IMG/VR virus record: IMGVR_UViG_3300025141_012877
Location: 1-20,672 of that record
Strand: one strand, 5' to 3'
Source of the DNA: a virus
DNA length: 20,672 nt
The position numbers were made by a program, and so were the translations under genes. This document shows, in pieces, positions 13,771 through 20,434 of the stretch (the first letter of the stretch is position 1; each line of letters opens with the position of its first letter). The notes under the pieces are model-generated. The model was given only the letters and a program-made list of their open reading frames with translations, searched no databases and was not told the DNA's origin.

Positions 13771-14241
13771 ATGACCACCACCAAGATCCGCTTCTTCGCT
13801 CGCCGCGCCCTGTCCATGGAGGACATTCCCTTCTTCACCGACAATCGCATTGAGGCCGCGCTGCGTGCCCTGGAGCCGGACCCCGAGCCGGCTCCGCCGA
13901 TGCCCCCTGAGCCCCGGCCCTGGTCGGAGCCCGGCCGCATCCCGAACGCCGTGCAGGTCGAGGCCACGTCCAAGTTCGCCGTGCGCTTCTACGCGGCTGG
14001 CCGGCTGGTCAACTTCCACGCCAAGGCGTTGAACTTGTGCGGCCTGCACAGCGTCCGCGTCGAGGACGTGGCGACCCGCATTGGCCTCGTTCCTCACCTC
14101 TGGGCCAGGGAGCGCACCGGGTCCAACCACCGCACCTTCCAGGGCGCCGACGGGCTCATGGCCCGGGCGATCCCCTGGCGCCGCGGCTGGATCGTCACCT
14201 CCGTGTGGCGCCGCAAGAACCCCTCCCTGGAGGACGAGTAG
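13771..14241 (+). CDS. Hypothetical protein with Pro-rich linker
   Basis: 156 aa from ATG 13771. The N-terminus is basic (TTTKIRFFARRALSMEDI), followed by a Pro/Glu linker (residues about 35-55) and a C-terminal domain of mixed strands (KFAVRFYAAGRLVNFHAK, RVEDVATRIGLVPHLWARER, AIPWRRGWIVTSVWRRKN). No enzyme motif is visible. It ends in SLEDE-stop with GGAGGAC as ribosome site for the next gene, which starts directly after the stop. Confidence 0.6.
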   Translation: MTTTKIRFFARRALSMEDIPFFTDNRIEAALRALEPDPEPAPPMPPEPRPWSEPGRIPNAVQVEATSKFAVRFYAAGRLVNFHAKALNLCGLHSVRVEDVATRIGLVPHLWARERTGSNHRTFQGADGLMARAIPWRRGWIVTSVWRRKNPSLEDE

Positions 14242-14673
14242 ATGCCTGAGCGCAAGCCCGCGCCCGCCGAGATCCAGTACGTCCGCGTGGCGCTGGAGGC
14301 GTCAGGCTTCGTGCTGAACCCAAGCCGAGGTCTTGCGGGGCTGGCGGCGGACGTGGTGGCCGCGCTGAAGTCGGCGCAGGAGGAAGCTGTGCGGTGGAGG
14401 GAGGAGGCGACTTCGGCCGCTGAGTACCTTCCTGTGGGCGAGGTGCGAACCATCCAGGGGCTCAACCTCCCCGCCACCCTCCCCGTCAACCGCGAGGGGC
14501 TGGAGCGAGCCCTGGTCGCGCTGGACCGCATCGGACGCGAGCTTGCTGCGGGGCACCGGGCGTTGACAGGGCTGGCGCCGGAGCGGGAGTGTGACGAGGA
14601 CGGCAACCGGGACCCCGAGGGCTACCTGCTGCCCATCGCCAAGCGGATTCACAGCGCGGCCCTATCACGGTAG
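14242..14673 (+). CDS. Hypothetical helical protein
   Basis: 143 aa from ATG 14242, immediately after the previous stop. Mostly helical: LAADVVAALKSAQEEAVRWR may form a short coiled coil, and GLERALVALDRIGRELAAGH is a second long helix. A short acidic loop (ECDEDGNRDPEGYLLP) follows. Unknown function; part of the P2 operon. Confidence 0.6.
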   Translation: MPERKPAPAEIQYVRVALEASGFVLNPSRGLAGLAADVVAALKSAQEEAVRWREEATSAAEYLPVGEVRTIQGLNLPATLPVNREGLERALVALDRIGRELAAGHRALTGLAPERECDEDGNRDPEGYLLPIAKRIHSAALSR

Positions 14674-14676
14674 ACT
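14648..14676 (+). promoter_or_regulatory. Leaderless promoter for the cysteine-peptidase-like gene
   Basis: TTCACA (14648-14653), 17-nt spacer, TAGACT (14671-14676), then 7 nt to GTG 14684. TTCACA matches TTGACA at 5 of 6 positions. No Shine-Dalgarno site precedes the GTG. The spacing is that of P1 at 1199. Confidence 0.5.
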
Positions 14677-14683
14677 TGCGCGC

Positions 14684-15226
14684 GTGAGCCCCCTCCCACC
14701 CCCCGCCGCCGACATGGGGCCTCGGCGCTTCGCAGAACGCCTCCTCCTCATGCGTGCTGTGACGCAGGACAAAACCGGGTCCCCTTGGGGCAACTGCCTG
14801 GAGGCGTGCTACGCGACGCTCCTGGGCGTCCCCATCGAGGACGTGCCCGACCCTCGGGATCTGTGCGCGAAGGACACGTGCGCAGTCAACGTGCTCAAGA
14901 TCCGCGTCGCGGCGATCACCGAATGGCTCGCCGTGGACTACGGCGTCGGCGTGATTCGGGGCGAAGGCGCCAAGCCGCCCGGCATCCTCCTGCGCACCGA
15001 CGACGTGCCGCTGTTCTGGATCGCCTCCGGCCCGGGCCCCCGCGGCCACGGGCACGCCGTGGTCTACAGCAACGGCAACCTGATCTGGGATCCCTACCCC
15101 AAGGGGGGCGGCCTCCTGAAGGTGGACATGTGGTCGGTCCTGGCGCCCTTGGGGCCGCTGTGGAACCGGCTCCCGCAGGGCTGGGTCGTGCCCTTCGAGG
15201 GCATCCGCACCGGCGTCGCCCCGTGA
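14684..15226 (+). CDS. Papain/C39-like cysteine peptidase-fold protein
   Basis: 180 aa from GTG 14684 (leaderless promoter upstream); ATG 14714 or 14750 are alternatives, the last beginning MRAVTQDKTGSPWGN, closest to the usual start of such phage proteins. GNCLEACYATLLGVPIEDVP (37-56) holds candidate nucleophiles C38/C42, GHGHAVVYSNG gives H122/H124, and NLIWDPYPKGGG gives D136. This C...H...D order is that of papain/C39-like folds. A group of uncharacterised phage proteins shares the GNCxxAC...HAVV...DPHP layout. Whether it cleaves peptides is unknown. The Nudix gene overlaps its end by 4 bp (GTGA). Confidence 0.6.
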   Translation: MSPLPPPAADMGPRRFAERLLLMRAVTQDKTGSPWGNCLEACYATLLGVPIEDVPDPRDLCAKDTCAVNVLKIRVAAITEWLAVDYGVGVIRGEGAKPPGILLRTDDVPLFWIASGPGPRGHGHAVVYSNGNLIWDPYPKGGGLLKVDMWSVLAPLGPLWNRLPQGWVVPFEGIRTGVAP

Positions 15227-15720
15227 GGTGGCGGCGGATCAAGCCCGACGACAACAAGCAGCCGGCGGCCGGGCTCGTAATCATGGCGCCCCCGCGGGGG
15301 GACAGCACCCTGTCCTGCGTGCTGCTCCTGCGGCGCTCCAACGCGATCCACAACCCTCACCTGTGGAACCTGCCCGGCGGCCGAGTCGAGCCCGGTGAGA
15401 CCCCCGTGGAGGCGGCCTACCGCGAAGCCGCAGAGGAGGCGGGCTTCAACGCTGCGACCTGGGGCGCCTTCCCCACGCCGTTCTGGACGTTGGAGCTTCC
15501 TCTGGAGGGGGTGGCCCCGTACACCTACGTGGGCACCAGCGTCCCCAAGGCCGTGCAGCCGACGTTGAACTTTGAGTCCGACGCCTTCCTCTGGGTCAAC
15601 CCCCGAGAGGCCCTGAAGCTCCCGATGCGGTCCGAGCTTCGTGAGGGGCTCCTGCACATGATCCGGGTCCAGCGCGGGCTCGTAGATCCGACGGAGTTGA
15701 TGCTCACTTCGATGGGCTGA
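15223..15720 (+). CDS. Nudix hydrolase
   Basis: 165 aa from GTG 15223, overlapping the previous stop (GTGA). The Nudix box GX5EX7REUXEEXGU is complete at residues 53-75: GRVEPGE, then REAAEEAGF. LWNLPGGR precedes it, as is usual. It should hydrolyse a nucleoside diphosphate linked to another moiety (dNTP cleaning, NAD- or sugar-nucleotide turnover, or RNA cap removal); the substrate cannot be told from the box alone. The 4-bp overlap with the peptidase-like gene implies co-translation. Confidence 0.88.
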   Translation: MRWRRIKPDDNKQPAAGLVIMAPPRGDSTLSCVLLLRRSNAIHNPHLWNLPGGRVEPGETPVEAAYREAAEEAGFNAATWGAFPTPFWTLELPLEGVAPYTYVGTSVPKAVQPTLNFESDAFLWVNPREALKLPMRSELREGLLHMIRVQRGLVDPTELMLTSMG

Positions 15721-15754
15721 GCCCCGGGCCTTGGGCGTGGACGCCAGAACCGTT

Positions 15755-15786
15755 GAACCCCATCCGGTGGTGACTGGACGGGGTTC
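15755..15786 (+). terminator. Stem-loop after the Nudix gene, possible terminator
   Basis: GAACCCCATCC (15755-15765) pairs with GGACGGGGTTC (15776-15786) over 11 positions with one mismatch and a 10-nt loop, 35 bp past the Nudix stop. No T-run follows, so it may work poorly as an intrinsic terminator. The surrounding gap 15721-15966 otherwise holds only promoter P3. Confidence 0.35.
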
Positions 15787-15889
15787 GCGGGGCTGACAGT
15801 TCCCACCTGGGAGGGCGGAAGACCTGTGAACAGAGTAAACGCCGATATACGGGATAGCAACCCTCTTATGGGTATCTTGTGGTTATCGC

Positions 15890-15918
15890 TTGACACTCCA
15901 CTAAGACGTGCGTAACGT
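15890..15918 (+). promoter_or_regulatory. Promoter P3 (recurrent family)
   Basis: TTGACA (15890-15895), 17-nt spacer with CTAAGACGTGC, TAACGT (15913-15918). The first 10 nt match P1 exactly and the spacer core matches P2 and P4 apart from one base. The 15967 gene follows after a leader of about 40 nt with GGGAG as ribosome site. Confidence 0.75.
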
Positions 15919-15966
15919 CGAAGGGCGCCTGCGGTTCATGCTGACTCTGCGAGCGGGAGACCCGAG

Positions 15967-16959
15967 ATGCCCATCGACTACACAGAACGCTACCCCTACG
16001 CCAAGGCCACCTCCTTCGTTCGCATGCAGGCGTCCCGCCGCACCGAACTGGTGGAGGCCCTCATCAAGGACCCCGCAGCCTCCGCGTGCGCCCTCGCCGT
16101 CAGTACCAAGACGGACCCCCGCCACGTCGGGTTCATCAAGCGGGGCGTGCGAACGGCGCTGGGCTGCAAGAACAAGAAGATCCGGTCGGACGCCAACTCG
16201 GTGGCCATGGCCACGGCCAAGGCGCACTACGCCCTGACGTCCTTCGAGGTCGCCGCGGTGGCCCGTGGCGCCTACACCAAGGCGTCGATCCTGCGGGGGG
16301 AGGCCGAGATCGACTTCTCCGGCCGCGTCCATCGGCACCGCGGGTCCGCGAAGATCGCCGCGAAGACGGAGGTGCAGGAGGTGCAGGAGGCCAAGACGGT
16401 CGAGGCCCCCCCGAAGCCCCCTCAGCACGCCGAGCAGCACACGGCGCCCAAGGAGGCCATGTCCGCTGAGGGCATCCCCGATCCCGCGGGCTACGGCACG
16501 CGGGTCGCGTGGATCTACGTGATCCTCGACGCGCAGAACGGCGCTGTGGGCTGCCACGAGTTCATAGCCATGTGCAAGCAGAAGGGCTGGACCTGTACTC
16601 GGGGCACCTACCGGACCGCAGAGACCCGTTGGCGCGCGGCCCACGGGATGCCCCCTCTCCACAAGGTCCGGCGGGGAATGCGCACACGGCACCGGTCGAA
16701 CTGGATGCCCAAAGGGGTCGAGGCCCCCGCCGAGCCCCCGAAGGCCAAGCCGCCGGAGCCGGTGACTGCGCCTCCGCGGGCTGCGACCGAGGTGGACCTG
16801 ACCGACGCCCTCTGCGGCGCCATCCCGCCCATCCTTTCGTGGCTGCGGAAGTACAACGTCGAATCCGTCGAGATCAGCGCGGACGGAGACGTGGCGTTGT
16901 CGAACGATCCCAGCGACGCTCCCCCCAAGATCCACGTTCACGTTTACGTTCGCGTGTAG
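15967..16959 (+). CDS. Hypothetical three-part basic protein
   Basis: 330 aa from ATG 15967. The N-terminal domain (1-130) is basic and helical (RTELVEALIKDPAASACALA, ALGCKNKKIRSDANSVAMAT). A Lys/Glu/Pro linker (130-165) follows. A second domain (about 175-235) has aromatic and Cys/His residues (VAWIYVILDAQNGAVGCHEF, CKQKGWTCTRGTYRTAETRW). A Pro-rich linker then leads to an acidic end finishing in alternating His/Val residues. The layout suggests a multi-contact DNA-binding protein, perhaps a regulator; the domains are not recognised. It is the first gene under promoter P3. Confidence 0.6.
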   Translation: MPIDYTERYPYAKATSFVRMQASRRTELVEALIKDPAASACALAVSTKTDPRHVGFIKRGVRTALGCKNKKIRSDANSVAMATAKAHYALTSFEVAAVARGAYTKASILRGEAEIDFSGRVHRHRGSAKIAAKTEVQEVQEAKTVEAPPKPPQHAEQHTAPKEAMSAEGIPDPAGYGTRVAWIYVILDAQNGAVGCHEFIAMCKQKGWTCTRGTYRTAETRWRAAHGMPPLHKVRRGMRTRHRSNWMPKGVEAPAEPPKAKPPEPVTAPPRAATEVDLTDALCGAIPPILSWLRKYNVESVEISADGDVALSNDPSDAPPKIHVHVYVRV

Positions 16960-16991
16960 CGTCTTTGGCTGCCCACGTTCGCGTCTGCCTG

Positions 16992-16997
16992 TAGGAT
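16992..16997 (+). promoter_or_regulatory. TAGGAT -10 box upstream of the MoxR gene
   Basis: TAGGAT lies 31 nt before ATG 17029, giving a leader of about 25 nt that includes GGGAG. The 10-bp direct repeat ACGTTCGCGT at 16946-16955 and 16975-16984 lies just upstream, where an activator could bind in place of a -35. No clear -35 is seen. Confidence 0.35.
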
Positions 16998-17028
16998 GGA
17001 CGCGCGCGTGCGCGCGGGAGATTCCAGA

Positions 17029-18516
17029 ATGTCAGACAGCCCCTTCGCGGTGGACAACTACGAAAACGAGGACGTCATGCTGATGACCGCGGCGGCCGTC
17101 CAGGCGCCCGGCGTCGAGGGTGAGGTCTTGGGGCTCCCGGTGCTCCTCTGGGGCGCCCCTGGCGTTGGCAAGACGAGCCGCCTCAACAAGCTGGCGAAGA
17201 GCCTCGACTTCAAGCGCCTGCACAAGGGCAAGCTGGTCAAGGGCGCGATCACCGTGCTCGCGTCGGTCCGCGAGGCGTCGGACTTCCTCGGCGTGCCGAT
17301 CCCCGGCGGCACTCTGGATGTGGGCGGCGAATCCGTGGACGTGCTCAAGTTCGCGCCCCCCGAGTGGGCCATCGCCGCCGCCGTCGCAGCGCAGGGGGGC
17401 GACCCCTCCTACGCTTGGGACGCGCACAAGGAGGAGAGCAAGAACGCGTCGGCGCGTGCGGCCGTGTTCTTCGATGAGTTCGCCACGGCGCCCCCGTCGG
17501 TGCAGGCCGCGTTGCTCCGTGTGATTCACGAGCGCGTCGTCGGGGACTACCAGCTTCCCCGCACCGTGGCCATGCTCGCCGCCGCCAACCCCCCGTGGAT
17601 GAGTCCCGGCGGGAAGACCCTGTCGCCGCCGAGCGCCAACCGCTTCATCCATCTGTACTGGACTCCGCCGTCGGCAGACCAGTGGGCCAACTGGCTGACC
17701 GGCGAGGACCGCAAGAGCCTGAAGGACGGGGAGGAGGTCCACCCCAAGCTCAAGGTCACGACCTTCTACCGGATCCTCGATCAGTTGAAGTCGAAGGTGG
17801 CCGAGTGGATCCGCACCGATGAGGGGCGACCGTTCCTCTTCAAGATGCCGGGCCTCGGGGAAGGCGAAGACGAGGTGACTCTGATCTCGCGGTACTTCGC
17901 AGAGCACCCCGAAGCGTCCTCCGGCTACATCCCCGAGTTGGAGCGCGACGTGCTCTTCACGGACCAGTTCGCGTGGCCGTCGCCACGGTCCCTGGAGATC
18001 GCCGTGCGCGCGCGTGCCGCCGTCATGTCCCTGGACGGCGTGGCGAAGAACAAGCGCACGAAGCTGGCCAACGACATCACCTGTGCTACCATTGGGTCCG
18101 AGGCGTGCGGCGTCCTCAACGCCTTCCTCGACGTGATCGCGACCAACACCATCCCGCCCCAAGAGTTCATGGAGGACGCGGCCGTGCGCAACTCGTTCCT
18201 CAAGCGCACGCAGGCCGACGAGGACTTGCGACTCCAGTTGGAGATGGTCCTCAACTACTACCGGGATCTCCCCCTAGAGGATCTCCGCTCCCAGGCGGGC
18301 GCGTTGCAGGCTTCGATCAAGGCATTCGAGGACACGTACATTTCTATCGGCAGCATTCTGAGCGTCACCGACGGCCTCAGCACGTGGATGCAGGACGAAC
18401 GGGAAGGCGCGCCCCGCGTGGTGCGCGAGAACGGACGAGACGCTCTCATGGCACTGCGCCGGATGATGGCCGCGGTGAAGGGCCTTGCCATTGCCAAGAG
18501 GAACGAGGTGGCCTGA
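17029..18516 (+). CDS. MoxR-type AAA+ ATPase
   Basis: 495 aa from ATG 17029 (GGGAG ten nt upstream); ATG 16996 is in frame but overlaps TAGGAT and has no ribosome site. Walker A GAPGVGKTS (42-50), Walker B AVFFDEF (145-151), sensor 1 AANPP (185-189) and the adjacent GGKTLSPPSANRF (194-206) match the MoxR group, which remodels or activates partner proteins and is usually encoded beside a VWA-domain protein. Residues 1-40 and about 230-495 are less conserved, with a helical end (DLPLEDLRSQAGALQASIKA). The next two genes follow without a gap, and the last of them is a metallopeptidase of the class usually paired with such ATPases. Confidence 0.85.
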   Translation: MSDSPFAVDNYENEDVMLMTAAAVQAPGVEGEVLGLPVLLWGAPGVGKTSRLNKLAKSLDFKRLHKGKLVKGAITVLASVREASDFLGVPIPGGTLDVGGESVDVLKFAPPEWAIAAAVAAQGGDPSYAWDAHKEESKNASARAAVFFDEFATAPPSVQAALLRVIHERVVGDYQLPRTVAMLAAANPPWMSPGGKTLSPPSANRFIHLYWTPPSADQWANWLTGEDRKSLKDGEEVHPKLKVTTFYRILDQLKSKVAEWIRTDEGRPFLFKMPGLGEGEDEVTLISRYFAEHPEASSGYIPELERDVLFTDQFAWPSPRSLEIAVRARAAVMSLDGVAKNKRTKLANDITCATIGSEACGVLNAFLDVIATNTIPPQEFMEDAAVRNSFLKRTQADEDLRLQLEMVLNYYRDLPLEDLRSQAGALQASIKAFEDTYISIGSILSVTDGLSTWMQDEREGAPRVVRENGRDALMALRRMMAAVKGLAIAKRNEVA

Positions 18517-18517
18517 G

Positions 18518-19219
18518 ATGCCCGAACCCATCCTGTACGAAGCAGACGGAGGCGCCTTCCTTCAGGCCACACGGCGTGGCGTTCGGCGCTACACCCCCGA
18601 CGGCGCGCCCCTCTACGCCGCGCCGGTGGAGGCCCCGACGGAGTGGAAGCCGGTGAGACTCTTCTACGGGAACCCGGGCCGCGTGCGCGCGGGGTTCTCG
18701 ATGGAGGTCGCCGTGGCCTACCGCCTGGATGAGACCCGCGTGGTGGTCTGGCGCGCGGTGATGCTGTCGCAGGACGTGGCCGAGCAGCGTGCGGGGGGCA
18801 GCGGGGGCTCCTCGGTTCTTGTTGGGATGGCCCTCCACCAGAAAGGGGCCCCCTCGGTGGCGGGCGCGATGGCGGCCGTGCGCACCGCAGACCCAACGGC
18901 GTTCCCCTCCCTGACCCTGGCGGAGATGGTGCGTGCCAAGGCGTTCCCCAAGCAGGGCCACATCCCCTCCGGCGCCAAGACGCCGGTGGACGTTCTCAGG
19001 GGCACCGCGGCCAACCTCATCGCGGCGGCGCTGTTCGCAGGCGCGAAGCCCGACGCCTCCGCGACGGAGGTGGTGAAGCGGCTGGCGATCGAAGCCCTGA
19101 CGGAACACGCCAGCCTCCCCTCCTACGTCCTGCACGAGGACCGGGAGGAGGGTGCAATGCAGGCGGAGGAGGCGACGCTGGCACGCGAGCTTGCCGATCT
19201 CGCGGACCTGGGGTTCTAG
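18518..19219 (+). CDS. Hypothetical protein between MoxR and metallopeptidase
   Basis: 233 aa from ATG 18518, 1 nt after the MoxR stop, GAGG upstream. N-terminal part (1-120): mixed strands (PILYEADGGAFLQATRRG, VRLFYGNPGRVRAGF, VVVWRAVMLSQDVAEQ). C-terminal part: helical (GTAANLIAAALFAGAKPDAS, VVKRLAIEALTEHASLPSYV) ending in an acidic/Ala helix. No motif is recognised. Its fixed position between the ATPase and the peptidase suggests a subunit or adaptor of the same machine. Confidence 0.65.
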   Translation: MPEPILYEADGGAFLQATRRGVRRYTPDGAPLYAAPVEAPTEWKPVRLFYGNPGRVRAGFSMEVAVAYRLDETRVVVWRAVMLSQDVAEQRAGGSGGSSVLVGMALHQKGAPSVAGAMAAVRTADPTAFPSLTLAEMVRAKAFPKQGHIPSGAKTPVDVLRGTAANLIAAALFAGAKPDASATEVVKRLAIEALTEHASLPSYVLHEDREEGAMQAEEATLARELADLADLGF

Positions 19220-20362
19220 ATGGCCGTCGAGTCCTATTGGGATCGAGAGAAGGCGAAGGGGTCCTCTCTCACGCCGGAGATGCAACGGCAGGCGCGCGGC
19301 AACGTACGCGCGGCCCTCATGCGCGCGCGGCTCCTCATGCCCTACACGGCCGCCCTCATCGACAAGCTCCAGCCCATCGCGTCGGAGAAGGTCCCCACGC
19401 TGGCGGTGAGCCCCGACTTGTACCTCATCTACAACCCGTTCTTCTTCAAGGACTACGAGGGGAAGATGGGGCGCTGGGAGTTCGGCGTCACCTTCCTGCA
19501 CGAGTCCCTGCACGTCATCTTCAAGCACTTCTCGCGGTGGGACGAGTACAAGAAAAAGCTCATTCGCAAGGGCGAGACGCCCAGCGCGAAGCGGTGGAAT
19601 TTGGCGGGAGACGTCGAGATCAACTCGGGGCTCGTCGGCATCAAGCCCGTCAACAAGGTTCTGTCGCGCATGATCGGCGCGACCCTCATGGAGATCCGCG
19701 CAGGAGAGCACGGCTGGGACCTGACCTACGCCGACAACGAGAAGCAGCGGGCGGCGGCGCGTCGCATCGGCAAGGCTGAATGGGCGGCGCTGCCCGAGGC
19801 CGAGAAGTACCCCCGCGGGATCACCGACTGGCCCAAGGGGCCAATCAGCCTGCCCCGCTGGTTCTGGTTCGCGGACATGCTCAGGCCCCCGCAGAAGCCC
19901 GGGAGGCGCGCGGAGTTCTACTACCCCTTCGTCCCCAAGGACGGGAAGCCCGGGGAGGTCTACCCCCCGCCGCAGAGGAAGCCCCCGTGGAAGGGCTACA
20001 AGAACGGCGACCGCGTCGTGATCAAGGCCACGAACGAGGAGGGCGTCATCGTAGAGGCGGGCCCCTACGACCCCAACGCCGACCCTCCCCAGAAGTTCAA
20101 AGTCATCGTGACCAACTACGTCACTGAGTCGGCGCGCAGCGTCAAGCACGCCAAGATCGCCGCTGCGGTCGCCAAGGCCAAGAAGGACGCGGGGCTTCGC
20201 CCCTGCGGCTGCCCCGAGGGCGATGAGGAGTGTCTGCACGACTGCAACTCGCCAGCCTTCACGGTGCCCGCGACGACGTCTGCCCCCAAGTCCCGTGCGC
20301 CCTCGACGCCTACGCAGACGTCCAGCGCGGCCGACGATCCGCAGGGCATGGAGTGGGACTGA
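19220..20362 (+). CDS. DUF2201-like putative metallopeptidase without VWA domain
   Basis: 380 aa from ATG 19220, directly after the previous stop. HESLH at residues 94-98 is an HExxH zinc site in the context FLHESLHVIFKHFSR, and WNLAGDVEIN (126-135) provides the downstream Asp typical of DUF2201 N-terminal domains. DUF2201 proteins usually continue into a VWA-like metal-binding domain. Here residues after about 225 instead hold a KOW-like basic strand region (YKNGDRVVIKATNEEGVIVE), a Cys cluster (CGCPEGDEECLHDC, 329-342) and a Ser/Thr/Pro tail. It is probably activated by the MoxR ATPase upstream. Its target is unknown. Confidence 0.75.
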   Translation: MAVESYWDREKAKGSSLTPEMQRQARGNVRAALMRARLLMPYTAALIDKLQPIASEKVPTLAVSPDLYLIYNPFFFKDYEGKMGRWEFGVTFLHESLHVIFKHFSRWDEYKKKLIRKGETPSAKRWNLAGDVEINSGLVGIKPVNKVLSRMIGATLMEIRAGEHGWDLTYADNEKQRAAARRIGKAEWAALPEAEKYPRGITDWPKGPISLPRWFWFADMLRPPQKPGRRAEFYYPFVPKDGKPGEVYPPPQRKPPWKGYKNGDRVVIKATNEEGVIVEAGPYDPNADPPQKFKVIVTNYVTESARSVKHAKIAAAVAKAKKDAGLRPCGCPEGDEECLHDCNSPAFTVPATTSAPKSRAPSTPTQTSSAADDPQGMEWD

Positions 20363-20365
20363 AAG

Positions 20366-20399
20366 TTTAGGTTGAAACCCGCTAAGACGTACTTACATT
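20366..20399 (+). promoter_or_regulatory. Promoter P4 (recurrent family)
   Basis: TTGAAA (20372-20377), 16-nt spacer ending in TAAGACGTACT, TACATT (20394-20399). It matches P2 at 28 of 34 positions. It serves the acidic protein gene starting at 20435 after a leader of about 30 nt with AGGAG. Confidence 0.78.
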
Positions 20400-20434
20400 G
20401 TACATAGCTGACAACCTACCCAGGAGAGCACACC

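Noticed and set aside
15721-15966. A tRNA or small RNA gene in this gap
   Set aside because: The GGGGTTCG string and the stem at 15755-15786 do not extend into acceptor, D and anticodon arms. Promoter P3 explains the conserved part.
17001-17016. Alternating CG tract as a special structure (Z-DNA or hairpin)
   Set aside because: The run is short and expected by chance in such GC-rich DNA.
16996-17028. ATG 16996 as the start of the MoxR gene
   Set aside because: It overlaps a TAGGAT -10 box and has no ribosome site; ATG 17029 has GGGAG at good spacing and starts a typical N-terminus.
18446-20239. A 597-codon minus-strand open frame opposite the MoxR-operon genes
   Set aside because: It is an antisense shadow of two well-supported plus-strand genes, with no domain and no plausible start signal.
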